From contig CP070634.1 in NCBI GenBank assembly GCA_020356105.1, positions 973,198 through 1,020,964 on the forward strand: 47,767 nt of DNA, written 5' to 3'. Under the pieces are notes generated by a model that was not told where the DNA came from, ran no database searches, and saw only the letters and a program-made list of their open reading frames with translations. Below, in pieces: positions 8,606-16,197 of this stretch (within the stretch, counting starts at the first letter, position 1; each line of letters begins with the position of its first letter). The position numbers were made by a program, and so were the translations under genes. The DNA is from Rhodospirillales bacterium (lineage in GTDB: Bacteria > Pseudomonadota > Alphaproteobacteria > UBA8366 > JADFVY01).

Positions 8606-9375
8606 TTCGCCTCCTTCGCCGCGAGCAGCATGAAGTTCACGCCGGTGTCCCGGGACAGCCGCCAACGATCGGCGATCGGGCTGTAGGATACGCCGACAAT
8701 TTCGGTCGTCCGCAGCCCCGATCGCCGTAACATGCCGCGAATTTCGTCCGGGCGCAGGAAGCGGTGCCATTCGTGCGTTCCCTTCGGCAGCCAGCGCAGC
8801 ACATATTCCGCGCCGACGATCGCAAGGAGAAAAGCGCGAGCCGTCCGGTTCAGCGTTGCGACAAGCAGGAGGCCGCCGGGTTTCACCAGATCGCCGCAGT
8901 CCTTCATGAGTTGTTGCGGGTCGGCCACGTGTTCGACCACCTCGGCATTGACGACCACATCGAAGCGCTCGCCCGTCGCCACGACGTGTTCGGCGAGACC
9001 GTGCCGGTATTCGATCGACAGCCCTTCCTGCGCCGCATGCCAGCGGGCGATCTCGATGTTGCGGGCAGTGGGATCGATCCCCACGACCTCGGCGCCGCGC
9101 TTGGCCAGCGGTTCGCAAAACAGCCCCGCGCCGCATCCGACATCAAGGATCCTCACGCCGGACAACGTGTCCTCGTTGCCGGGGTTGCGCCCGAAATGCC
9201 GGGCGATTCGGCTGACGAGATAATCGCGTCGTACGGCGTTGAACTTGTGGGCGACGCGGAACTTGCCCTCCGGCTTCCACCATTCCTCGGCCAGTTTCTC
9301 GAAGCGTTCGATCTGCTTGGGGTCGACGGTCCCTGACTCCGGCCAAGGTGAGTCGATTTGATCCTTTTTCAGCAT
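8602..9375 (-). CDS. ubiG: Ubiquinone biosynthesis O-methyltransferase UbiG
   Basis: This 257-residue protein matches UbiG in length and sequence. It performs both O-methylations of the ubiquinone ring (2-polyprenyl-6-hydroxyphenol and demethylubiquinol) with S-adenosylmethionine. The start WWKPEGKFRVAHKFNAVR at about residues 32-49 is diagnostic. SAM motif I is at 76-86 (ILDVGCGAGLF), with an acidic residue following in VVGIDPT. It overlaps the DUF3429 gene by four bases and lies 54 bases after gpx. In many alphaproteobacteria ubiG neighbours lysC, but here it does not. Confidence 0.95.
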   Translation of the reverse strand: MLKKDQIDSPWPESGTVDPKQIERFEKLAEEWWKPEGKFRVAHKFNAVRRDYLVSRIARHFGRNPGNEDTLSGVRILDVGCGAGLFCEPLAKRGAEVVGIDPTARNIEIARWHAAQEGLSIEYRHGLAEHVVATGERFDVVVNAEVVEHVADPQQLMKDCGDLVKPGGLLLVATLNRTARAFLLAIVGAEYVLRWLPKGTHEWHRFLRPDEIRGMLRRSGLRTTEIVGVSYSPIADRWRLSRDTGVNFMLLAAKEAK

Positions 9376-9429
9376 CTGCCGTGTTGCCGTTGTATTGAAG
9401 ATTGAATGTCTGTTTCGTGCGCCGCCCGA

Positions 9430-10002
9430 TTATCCGCCGGCCCGTTCGATGCGCGCCAGCTGCGCCTCGATGGCGACCGCCACCTCGCGCGAAGTCGGCT
9501 CGGTCCGCGTCGAGAACCAGGCCACGAGTTCGCCTTCGGGCCCGATCAGGTATTTGTGGAAGTTCCAGCGTGGTGTGCCGGCATCACCGACCTCGCCCGC
9601 GGCCCACATGTAGAAGGGATGCGCGTCCGCGCCCTTGACCGGGACCTTGCTCGTCATCGGGAAATCGATGTTGAAATTGACCTCGCAGAACCGCTTGATC
9701 TCGTCTTCCGTGCCCGGCTCCTGGTTGCCGAAATCGTTCGACGGCACGCCGAGCACGATGAGGCCGCGGTCGCGGTAGCGCTCCCAGACCGCCTGCAGCC
9801 CGTCATACTGGCGGGTAAAACCGCAGAATGACGCCGTGTTGACGACCATCACCACCTTGCCGCGGAAGTCCGACAACGGCAGCGGGCCGCCCTCGATCGC
9901 GGTGAAGGTAAAGTCATGCGCCGATTTCCCGGCACCTTCGGCGCTCGCGGGCGCGGCGGCCGCCACCAGCCCCAGCAAAATCATGATTGCACGCATGCGC
10001 AT
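9430..10002 (-). CDS. Periplasmic glutathione peroxidase (Cys type)
   Basis: The protein has 190 residues from the chosen start and a cleavable signal peptide (MILLGLVAAAAPASA). The glutathione peroxidase core shows the active-site NTASFCGFT motif with cysteine in place of selenocysteine, and the distal WNFHKYLI tryptophan-asparagine motif. A glutamine is expected about 35 residues after the cysteine, and the GVPSNDFGNQEPG segment supplies it. It should reduce hydroperoxides, probably with thioredoxin-like reductants. The ATG at 10002 has an AGGGG Shine-Dalgarno sequence seven bases upstream, so it is preferred over the ATG at 10017. In Rhodobacter, a gpx belongs to the singlet-oxygen sigma-factor regulon, relevant to the rpoE and rpoH genes in this window. 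Confidence 0.92.
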   Translation of the reverse strand: MRMRAIMILLGLVAAAAPASAEGAGKSAHDFTFTAIEGGPLPLSDFRGKVVMVVNTASFCGFTRQYDGLQAVWERYRDRGLIVLGVPSNDFGNQEPGTEDEIKRFCEVNFNIDFPMTSKVPVKGADAHPFYMWAAGEVGDAGTPRWNFHKYLIGPEGELVAWFSTRTEPTSREVAVAIEAQLARIERAGG

Positions 10003-10133
10003 CTTCGAACCCCTCATTGGTCACATACCAATACATACGGTCTCCGACAGTATCTGGACCAATTGATCCGGAACGGCAACCCAGTGCGTATGCGGTGTCA
10101 GCCGTGCTGCGGTCGATTGAGGGCGATGACGCG

Positions 10134-10769
10134 CTACCGCTCGACCGCGACTACGACCTCGTTGCGCCGCAGGAAGGGCAGCGTCCAGGGCGGGTCGTAG
10201 AAATAGGCGACCGGTTCGGCCGTCGGACGCCAGGGCGTTTCCGCGAGCGCGCGCAGCAACTGCGTCGTCTTCTCGGCCACCGCGTCCCTCCCCCGCGAAC
10301 CGCTGAACCGGAGTGCTGCGACCGTCTGCCCGGGGAGCGCGACGATGCGCACGCGCGGATCGAGGGGCGCCGGCGTCGATTCCAGGTCGAGGCCCGTCGG
10401 CAGGAAGAATCGCATGCGCAGTGTCGCTTCGCCCGTTCGCGCGCTTTCTACCGGCACGGTCATGGCGATCTTTTCCGACGCCGCCGCGGTCTCGACCGGG
10501 GTCGTCATGGCGATCTGCCGGTTTGACCGGTTGGCGCCGGAAATATAGTCGAACAGCAACCGGAAAGCGGCGTTGCGGGCCGGCTTCTCGTCGGCGGCCT
10601 CGACAAGCGCCTCCGCGGCGACACGCGGCGGGTAGCGCCGCACCTCGATGGTCTCGACCAGCTGCGCGACGATCTCGTAGGTCGGCTGTTCTGTGCCGGA
10701 GCGGATGCCGAACACGGAGCAGCCGGAGATTAGAAGGGACATGGCGATGATGTGTGCGGTGCGTTGCAT
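10134..10769 (-). CDS. SOUL family haem-binding lipoprotein
   Basis: This 211-residue protein begins with a lipoprotein signal peptide, with lipobox LISGC and Cys17 as the likely lipidated residue. The body is a SOUL/HBP domain: YEIVAQLVETIEVRRYPPR, a core IAMTTPVE repeated as IAMTVPVE, and AALRFSGSRG. SOUL proteins bind haem or other tetrapyrroles. The ATG at 10769 is chosen because the signal peptide starts there. A frame open to 10919 adds an arginine-rich segment that would block export. It may be the first gene of the minus-strand run leading to tspO, separated from gpx by about 130 bases. Confidence 0.88.
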   Translation of the reverse strand: MQRTAHIIAMSLLISGCSVFGIRSGTEQPTYEIVAQLVETIEVRRYPPRVAAEALVEAADEKPARNAAFRLLFDYISGANRSNRQIAMTTPVETAAASEKIAMTVPVESARTGEATLRMRFFLPTGLDLESTPAPLDPRVRIVALPGQTVAALRFSGSRGRDAVAEKTTQLLRALAETPWRPTAEPVAYFYDPPWTLPFLRRNEVVVAVER

Positions 10770-10921
10770 TTCTCTGGGGATACGTGCGCGGCGCGGCGCC
10801 GGATTACTGCGCACGCGGCAAAGTATTGCGGCCCCGGCCGGTGCGCGCCGTGCTGTGCGCCGTGAGGCCGCGCTGAACGGAGCGGAAAACGCCCGTGCAT
10901 GGTGTCGGACACGCGCCATCG

Positions 10922-10948
10922 CCCCACCCGGCCATCGCCCGGGTGGGG
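10922..10948. repeat. Perfect 10-base inverted repeat in the SOUL-TerB divergent region
   Basis: CCCCACCCGG at 10922-10931 and CCGGGTGGGG at 10939-10948 are perfect complements with a 7-base loop. The hairpin lies between the divergent starts of the SOUL gene (10769) and the TerB-like gene (11056), so it is not a terminator of either. No U-run follows. It could be a regulatory hairpin in a leader, a protein-binding site, or another interspersed element. The rest of 10770-11055 shows no gene. Confidence 0.5.
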
Positions 10949-11055
10949 ATGCCCCTCGTCCGACGCGGGTTGCGGCGACGCGCGGCCCGTGCTAGGCGGT
11001 GTCGCGCTTTATCGTGTCCGCTGCGGCACGAGGAACCTGCAACAAGACAACGGCG

Positions 11056-11556
11056 ATGGTCGATTTCCTGCGCGATTTCCTGTTTCGTCGCAAGGGCGCG
11101 GCGCCCGAGGGGGCGTCCGGCCACGGTGAGGCTGAGCTGCGTCTTGCCGCGGCGGCGCTGATGGTCGAGGCGGCCAAGCTGGATGGCGCCTTCGAGGATG
11201 CCGAGCGCGGTCGAATCGCCACAATCCTAGGCGATCGCTTCGCAATGAATGCGGATGATATCGCCACCCTGATCGCGGCGGCCGATGCGGAAACCGATCT
11301 TGCCGGCGGACTCTATGGCTTCACCCGCACGGTGCGCGACAATTTCGATCATGCCGAGCGCGTGGCGATGATCGAGATGCTGTGGGATGTCGCGTACGCG
11401 GACGGCGTCCTGCACGATTTCGAAGCAAACATGTTGCGCAGGGTGGCCGGACTTTTGTATGTGACGGACCAGGAAAGCGGCGCGGCGCGCAAACGGGTGC
11501 TGGACCGACTTTCCGGCGAGGCCGGCACGGCCGGTGGGCAAGGGACGAAGAGCTGA
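11056..11556 (+). CDS. TerB family tellurite-resistance-like protein
   Basis: This 166-residue protein shows a TerB-like all-helical domain at about residues 25-150. An [20 protein letters not shown] segment with the DG-F/E acidic turn is repeated in [20 protein letters not shown]. Family members bind metal ions through such acidic sites and are linked to tellurite or envelope stress, but most are uncharacterised. The start at 11056 ([10 protein letters not shown]) is favoured over the frame start at 10999. It ends 13 bases before fdxA, so the two are probably co-transcribed. Confidence 0.8.
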   Translation: MVDFLRDFLFRRKGAAPEGASGHGEAELRLAAAALMVEAAKLDGAFEDAERGRIATILGDRFAMNADDIATLIAAADAETDLAGGLYGFTRTVRDNFDHAERVAMIEMLWDVAYADGVLHDFEANMLRRVAGLLYVTDQESGAARKRVLDRLSGEAGTAGGQGTKS

Positions 11557-11569
11557 GGAGAGGGCCGGC

Positions 11570-11905
11570 ATGACCTATGTCGTCACCGAAAACTGCATCC
11601 GCTGCAAGTACATGGATTGCGTTGAAGTGTGTCCCGTCGACTGCTTTTACGAAGGCGAGAACATGCTGGTCATCCATCCAGATGAATGCATCGACTGCGG
11701 CGTCTGTGAGCCGGAATGCCCGGTCGAGGCAATCCTGCCGGACACCGACAGCGAGGGCGAGGACTGGGTGGAAATGAATCGAGAGTATTCAGAGAAATGG
11801 CCCAACATCACCCGCAAGAAGGATCCGCCGGACGACGCCGATGACTGGAAGGATGTGTCCGATAAATTCGAGAAGTATTTCAGTCCGGAGCCGCCGAAGT
11901 CCTGA
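11570..11905 (+). CDS. fdxA: Ferredoxin FdxA (7Fe type)
   Basis: This 111-residue protein begins [20 protein letters not shown]. Two cysteine clusters are visible: Cys9, 12, 17 and 21 with proline, then [12 protein letters not shown] near residues 40-51. These fit a [3Fe-4S]/[4Fe-4S] ferredoxin of the FdxA family, a soluble electron carrier of uncertain partners. The acidic C-terminal tail of about 45 residues is typical of the alphaproteobacterial form. A GAGGAG Shine-Dalgarno sequence supports the ATG at 11570. The downstream neighbour is CarD, a pairing commonly seen in alphaproteobacteria. Confidence 0.96.
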   Translation: MTYVVTENCIRCKYMDCVEVCPVDCFYEGENMLVIHPDECIDCGVCEPECPVEAILPDTDSEGEDWVEMNREYSEKWPNITRKKDPPDDADDWKDVSDKFEKYFSPEPPKS

Positions 11906-12251
11906 TCCGGCGTGCCGCCTTTGCTGTGAGGTGGCCCGGATTAGGCGACCACTGAACAACCCCCTGTAAATCGACGAAAAAACCTGTTATATTATTACCC
12001 CGTATAGCGAGCGAGGAAAGCGCTCGCCCGTTCCGCGGGGCGGTGGTCGGGCGGGATGATTCCTGCATAACATTGAGCGGACGGAATGGTCGCGGCCTGA
12101 GCCTTGGAATGGCCGGGTCGCGAGGGTCGGCGCAGAGCGCGCTGGCACGGGAGAGGTTGTGATTTCCGAACCGCTTGTATGGCGTGCAGGAATTGTTGTC
12201 CACCGCGCGGTAGCCGTGTTGACGATTGGTATCAAGGGGCTGAAGGACCAA
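11906..12251. other. fdxA-carD intergenic region
   Basis: No gene is supported in these 346 bases. The stretch around 11965-12005 is unusually AT-rich for this genome (a run of A followed by GTTATATTATTA), and a 7-base-pair hairpin with a 7-base loop sits at 12007-12027 (GCGAGCG/CGCTCGC). Together they could be the carD promoter and a structured leader of more than 200 bases. No -35 element of good quality is visible, so this is tentative. An in-frame ATG at 12159 would extend CarD but has no Shine-Dalgarno sequence and no family-like residues. Confidence 0.4.
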
Positions 12252-12758
12252 ATGAGTGGGACAATTGACGCGTTGAAGTTTCGCGGCGGTGAATGGGTGG
12301 TCTACCCCACCCACGGCGTCGGAAAGGTGGCCGGCATTGAAGAGGCGGAGATCGCCGGATGTCGTCTGGAGCTGATCGTGATCCACTTCGACAAGGATCG
12401 GATGACGCTGCGGATTCCAGTCGCCAAGGCGCGCAATTCAGGCCTGCGCCCGCTGTCGTCGCGCGACCAGATGAAGAGCGCCCTGAAGACGCTGAAGGGG
12501 CGCAGCCGCGTCAAGCGAACGATGTGGAGCCGCCGGGCCCAGGAATATGAGGCCAAGATCAATTCGGGCGATCCGGTGTCGATCGCCGAGGTGGTCCGCG
12601 ACCTGCACCGCAACGCCGACCAGCCGGACCAGTCCTACAGCGAACGGCAGATCTACCAGGCCGCCCTCGATCGCCTGGTGCGGGAATTCGCAGCGGTCGA
12701 GAACCTCGACGAGAGCGCGGCGACGGAGAAACTCGAGGCGATGCTCAAGGCTGCTTGA
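12252..12758 (+). CDS. carD: CarD/CdnL family RNA polymerase-binding regulator
   Basis: The protein has 168 residues. An N-terminal Tudor-like RNA-polymerase-interaction domain (FRGGEWVVYPTHGVGKVAGI at about residues 10-29) binds the beta subunit. A helical C-terminal half (MWSRRAQEYEAKINSGDP, near residue 93) contacts promoter DNA. CarD/CdnL stabilises open complexes, especially at ribosomal promoters. The ATG at 12252 has an AAGGA Shine-Dalgarno sequence and starts just before the conserved domain. A phosphatase-like gene follows after 63 bases. Confidence 0.95.
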   Translation: MSGTIDALKFRGGEWVVYPTHGVGKVAGIEEAEIAGCRLELIVIHFDKDRMTLRIPVAKARNSGLRPLSSRDQMKSALKTLKGRSRVKRTMWSRRAQEYEAKINSGDPVSIAEVVRDLHRNADQPDQSYSERQIYQAALDRLVREFAAVENLDESAATEKLEAMLKAA

Positions 12759-12821
12759 GGGCGGCCTCCCACGCCCCCCGACAGGCGCACAGCCGGCGCT
12801 TGCCATTCAGGGCCTGACCGC

Positions 12822-13628
12822 ATGCGCGATTTGACATCCATTGCCGAAATCCGTGGTGCCCCGCGGATCTGGGCAGTGGGCGCGGTGCACGGCGAGGCGA
12901 GCCGGCTTAAGACTCTTCACGATCGGCTCGAGCCTCGTCTCGGTGCGCGCGACGCGCTGGTCTACCTCGGCAATTATCTGGGGCACGGGCCGGATGTCGT
13001 CGGGACGGTCGAGGAGTTGCTGGCCTTCCGACGTCGGGTTCTCGCGCATCCGCCGCTGCGGGTGGCGGCCGACGTTATCTACCTACGGGGCAGCCAGGAG
13101 GAAATGTGGCAGAAATTATTGCAGCTGCAGTTCGCCAGTGATCCACGGGCGATCCTAGCTTGGGTGCTGTCGCGCGGTGTGGAGGCTACGTTGCGGGCCT
13201 ATGGCGGCGATCCGGACGCCGGGGCACGGGCGGCGGCGGGAGGCACCATACTGCTCAACGAATGGACCCGGACATTGCGCGATTCGGTGCGCAGGTATCC
13301 GGGGCACGATGCCTTCTTCGCAGGCTTGAAGCGGGCCGCGGTCAGCAATGGAGAGGGCCGACTGCTCTTCGTCAATTGCGGCATCGATACGCAGCGGCCG
13401 CTGGCCGCACAGAGCGATGCCTTCTGGTGGGCCGGACGAAGCTTTTCGGAGATCACCGAACCGTATGAGGATTACCGTCGTGTCGTGCGAGGCTACGATC
13501 CGGATCATAACGGTTTTGCTGAAACAGCCTGCACGGCCACGGTCGATGGCGGGTGTGGATTTGGCGGCCCGTTGACGGCGGCCTGTTTCGATCCGGCCGG
13601 CGCGGTCGTCGACCGTATCGATATCTAG
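12822..13628 (+). CDS. Metallophosphatase-fold protein lacking its metal ligands (predicted pseudophosphatase)
   Basis: This 268-residue protein follows the layout of PrpE/PP2A-like calcineurin phosphoesterases, but the metal-binding residues are replaced. The GDxHG motif reads VGAVHGE (Asp to Ala). The GDxxDRG motif reads LGNYLGHGPD (Asp to Asn and the DRG lost). The GNHE motif reads LRGSQEEM. The late histidine motif reads LFVNCGID where His is expected. The spacing and surrounding strands (ALVYLGNYLGHG, DVIYLRGS) are intact and the frame is uninterrupted, so this is a maintained protein rather than a decaying gene. It cannot bind the two-metal centre as the family normally does. It may act as a scaffold or binding protein. 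It sits between carD and rpoH. Confidence 0.75.
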   Translation: MRDLTSIAEIRGAPRIWAVGAVHGEASRLKTLHDRLEPRLGARDALVYLGNYLGHGPDVVGTVEELLAFRRRVLAHPPLRVAADVIYLRGSQEEMWQKLLQLQFASDPRAILAWVLSRGVEATLRAYGGDPDAGARAAAGGTILLNEWTRTLRDSVRRYPGHDAFFAGLKRAAVSNGEGRLLFVNCGIDTQRPLAAQSDAFWWAGRSFSEITEPYEDYRRVVRGYDPDHNGFAETACTATVDGGCGFGGPLTAACFDPAGAVVDRIDI

Positions 13629-13716
13629 CGCTTTTACCCGCGGCCACGCGCCGGGCTCGCTGATCCGATTGCGCCGGACGCGATGTGTCGGGATGCGTGA
13701 ACTGTGTCAAAAAAAG

Positions 13717-13747
13717 TTGACTGGCGCACTGAGCTTTTTGCTATCAT
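13717..13747 (+). promoter_or_regulatory. Candidate promoter of rpoH
   Basis: TTGACT at 13717-13722 is followed after 19 bases by TATCAT at 13742-13747, both 5 of 6 to the housekeeping consensus. The spacing is longer than ideal, and a GCTATC at 17 bases is an alternative -10. The local DNA is markedly AT-rich for this genome. The start of rpoH is about 70 bases downstream. Confidence 0.45.
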
Positions 13748-13815
13748 TATCGTATAAGGGTTTGCAACCAGACTCAACATGGAGAGCGCCCAACGGCTGC
13801 TTCTTAGCTTGAACC

Positions 13816-14700
13816 ATGGCTCATATCGACGATCCCAAAACCCAGCGGGCAAATCTGAATTATATCAAGACTTCGATGAAGGAGCCGCTCCTTACGCGCG
13901 AGCGCGAGTTCGAACTCGCGCGGCGCTGGCGCGAGGACGGGGACGAGGCGGCACTGCACGAGCTGGTGCGCAGTTACTTGCGGTTAGTTGTCAGCACCGC
14001 GTCCCGGTTCCGCAATTACGGCCTGCCGATGGGCGATCTCGTTCAGGAGGGCAATGTCGGGCTGATGCAGGCGGCCGCCCGCTTTGAGCCGCAGCGCGAG
14101 GTGCGGTTCTCGACCTATGCCACCTGGTGGATTCGCTCTGCCATGCAAGATTACGTGCTGCGGAACTGGTCGATCGTCCGGACCGGTACGACGGCGGCGC
14201 AGAAGTCGCTGTTCTTCAACCTGCGTCGGTTGCGTGCCCGGATCGACGACGCATCGGGCACGCGTCTTAGCGACGAAGGTCGCCAAATCATTGCTGAGCA
14301 ATTGAACGTCGATGTTGGTGAGGTCGAATCGATGGAGGTCCGGCTGGGTGGTTTCGACCAGTCGCTCAACGCCCCCCTCTCGGATTCTTCGGACGACGAC
14401 TGGATGGATTTTCTGCCGGACACGGGCCCGAGCCCGGAATCCGTCGCCATCGGCATGCGCGATGCCGAAACCCGGTCGCGCTGGCTGGCTGAGGCGCTGC
14501 GCGAGCTCAGCCCCCGCGAACAGACGATCATCCGCCAGCGACGCTTGACCGATGAGGGTGCAACGCTGGAGGAACTGGGGCGCGAACTCGGCGTCAGCAA
14601 GGAGCGCGTGCGTCAGCTGGAGAGCCGGGCTCTCGGGAAGCTGAAGGATTCGATGCTGCGGCGCATCGAGCTGCCGGGCGATATCCTTCTGGAAACGTGA
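13816..14700 (+). CDS. rpoH: RNA polymerase sigma-32 family factor (RpoHII type)
   Basis: This 294-residue sigma-70 family protein contains region 2 (RLVVSTASRFRNYGLPMGDL, FSTYATWWIRSAMQDYVLRN), an RpoH-box-like segment (AAQKSLFFNLRRLRARI) and region 4 (LEELGRELGVSKERVRQLES). The RpoH box places it in the heat-shock sigma family. The wording MQDYVLRNWSIVRTGTT and LNAPLSD is closer to what I remember of RpoHII than RpoHI. RpoHII acts in the singlet-oxygen response of Rhodobacter downstream of RpoE. This fits the rpoE-chrR pair 5 kb away. It ends in front of a bidirectional terminator. Confidence 0.9.
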   Translation: MAHIDDPKTQRANLNYIKTSMKEPLLTREREFELARRWREDGDEAALHELVRSYLRLVVSTASRFRNYGLPMGDLVQEGNVGLMQAAARFEPQREVRFSTYATWWIRSAMQDYVLRNWSIVRTGTTAAQKSLFFNLRRLRARIDDASGTRLSDEGRQIIAEQLNVDVGEVESMEVRLGGFDQSLNAPLSDSSDDDWMDFLPDTGPSPESVAIGMRDAETRSRWLAEALRELSPREQTIIRQRRLTDEGATLEELGRELGVSKERVRQLESRALGKLKDSMLRRIELPGDILLET

Positions 14701-14706
14701 CGATGC

Positions 14707-14728
14707 CCGGCCGCTGACCGGCCGGTTT
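14707..14728. terminator. Hairpin between convergent rpoH and M48 protease genes
   Basis: CCGGCCG at 14707-14713 pairs with CGGCCGG at 14719-14725 across a CTGAC loop and is followed by TTT at 14726-14728. The position between two convergent genes suits a transcription terminator for rpoH. The U-run is short, so efficiency is uncertain. Confidence 0.55.
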
Positions 14729-16197
14729 CAATATCGGACCAGTTTGACCGGCTGACCGGGCTCGAGGGCGGCGGCCGGTCCAAGCCCATTGAGAATGCTG
14801 AACCGCTCTCTGGCGTGGTCGGCGAACTTATTCAGCGGCACGATCGATTCGAGCGTATCGCCTTGTGCGGCCGTAATGATGCGCACGCGGCGGGGACGTA
14901 GCGACGCAGCCTCATCCTCGTCGAGCGTCCGGAAGCTATAGGTCGCCTTGCGAAGGTCTTCGCTCGCATGCGCGCTGCTCTGTGCTGGCACGAGGAACAG
15001 GAATCGATAGATCGTTCCGGTTCCGGCGCGAACCGCAACGAGACGGTAGTCCATCGGGTGCTGCTGGTCCTCGCTCCGCAGCCATCCGGTGGCGGCATCC
15101 AGGCCATTGATTTGGAACCCGCGGACATCGGCCAAGGGGAGCCCTTCGGCCCAGATATTGGTCAGATATTCGGTCACCGAACCGGTGATCAGCCGGCGCG
15201 ATGGTTCGAACAGGATCGCTGCCCCGTCGGGCCCGAGCGCGGTGACGCGGTGGCTGTCGGCGTACATTGCATAACCCGGCGGCACCGTGAAGGTGACCCG
15301 GCGAATTGGATGCGCATAGGTGCGGCCGATCACGAAACCGTATTCCTGCCGGTTGCCGTACAGCAGGCCGTCAATGGCATTGAGATAGACTGTAACGCCG
15401 AGCATCCCGCCTGATCGGCCGGCACCTTCGATCAGGCCCGCCACCTGTTCGATCCGCGCCCCGGTCAGCGGATGGGTCGAGGCGTAGCCGTGCGAATCCT
15501 TCCGCGGCGCGCCGAGGCCGGCGACCCGTGCATCGAGATCCCTCTGCGCCTCAAGCTTTCGCAGGAAATCCGTCATGCCCCGCGAATCGTAACCAGCCGC
15601 CGTGAGATACCGCAGACCGAGCTCGTCGGCTTCGAGCTCCTGGTCCTGGCTGAAGCCGCCGAACGCCAGCCGGATCCCGACGGCGGCCGTGTCGCCGAGG
15701 ACCGGCACCTCGAAATCGCAGCCGAAGGCGGCGCAGAGTCTGTCTTCCGCCTTCATTCCGCTCAGTCGCTGCGCGCCGTGTCGTGCGTTGATATGCGCCA
15801 GCTCGTGGCTCAACACCCCGGCCAGTTCGGCCTCGCTGCTCAGCAGCGCGAGCAGCCCGCGGGTGACATAGACGTACCCCCCCGACACCGCAAAGGCGTT
15901 GACCGTCGGCGAGTCGAGAACCGTGAAGCGATATTCGAAATCCTGCAGCTCGGTGATCGCGACGATCCTGTTGCCGACCTGTTCGACATAGGTCGCCAGC
16001 GCCGGGTCATAGTAGACGCCGCCGAATTCGGCCAGCACCTGCGGGTGGGTCTTGCGGCCGATTTCCGCTTCCTCCTCGGTCGATACCAGCATGAAATCGA
16101 CGGTGCCGGTGGCGGGATTGATCGCGCAACCGCCGATCAACATCTGCAGCGCTGCGGCAAACACCGCGCTGACCCGGCCGCGGCAAGATCGAATCAT
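14728..16197 (-). CDS. M48 family metalloprotease, lipoprotein, with LysM-like C-terminus
   Basis: This 489-residue protein has a lipoprotein signal peptide (lipobox LIGGC, Cys24) and an M48 (BepA/YfgC-like) zinc protease domain. The HExxH motif is HELAH at 131-135 and the third zinc ligand lies in the QELEADELGLRYL helix. The C-terminal 50 residues (RIITAAQGDTLESIV, then RFSILNGLG and GQPVKLVRY) look like a divergent LysM or LysM-like segment that could bind peptidoglycan. It probably acts at the outer membrane or periplasm in protein quality control. The ATG at 16197 overlaps the stop of the paralogue upstream (ATGA). One protein is about 40% similar to the other by eye. Confidence 0.88.
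   Translation of the reverse strand: MIRSCRGRVSAVFAAALQMLIGGCAINPATGTVDFMLVSTEEEAEIGRKTHPQVLAEFGGVYYDPALATYVEQVGNRIVAITELQDFEYRFTVLDSPTVNAFAVSGGYVYVTRGLLALLSSEAELAGVLSHELAHINARHGAQRLSGMKAEDRLCAAFGCDFEVPVLGDTAAVGIRLAFGGFSQDQELEADELGLRYLTAAGYDSRGMTDFLRKLEAQRDLDARVAGLGAPRKDSHGYASTHPLTGARIEQVAGLIEGAGRSGGMLGVTVYLNAIDGLLYGNRQEYGFVIGRTYAHPIRRVTFTVPPGYAMYADSHRVTALGPDGAAILFEPSRRLITGSVTEYLTNIWAEGLPLADVRGFQINGLDAATGWLRSEDQQHPMDYRLVAVRAGTGTIYRFLFLVPAQSSAHASEDLRKATYSFRTLDEDEAASLRPRRVRIITAAQGDTLESIVPLNKFADHARERFSILNGLGPAAALEPGQPVKLVRY

Noticed and set aside
8078-9136. A 352-codon minus frame covering DUF3429 and running into ubiG
   Set aside because: The first half is an out-of-frame reading of ubiG. The real gene starts at 8605 with an ATGA overlap.
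13661-13689. TGATCC upstream of rpoH as an RpoE promoter
   Set aside because: The -35 is exact but the sequence at the -10 position is GTGTC, with no TAAGA-like element.
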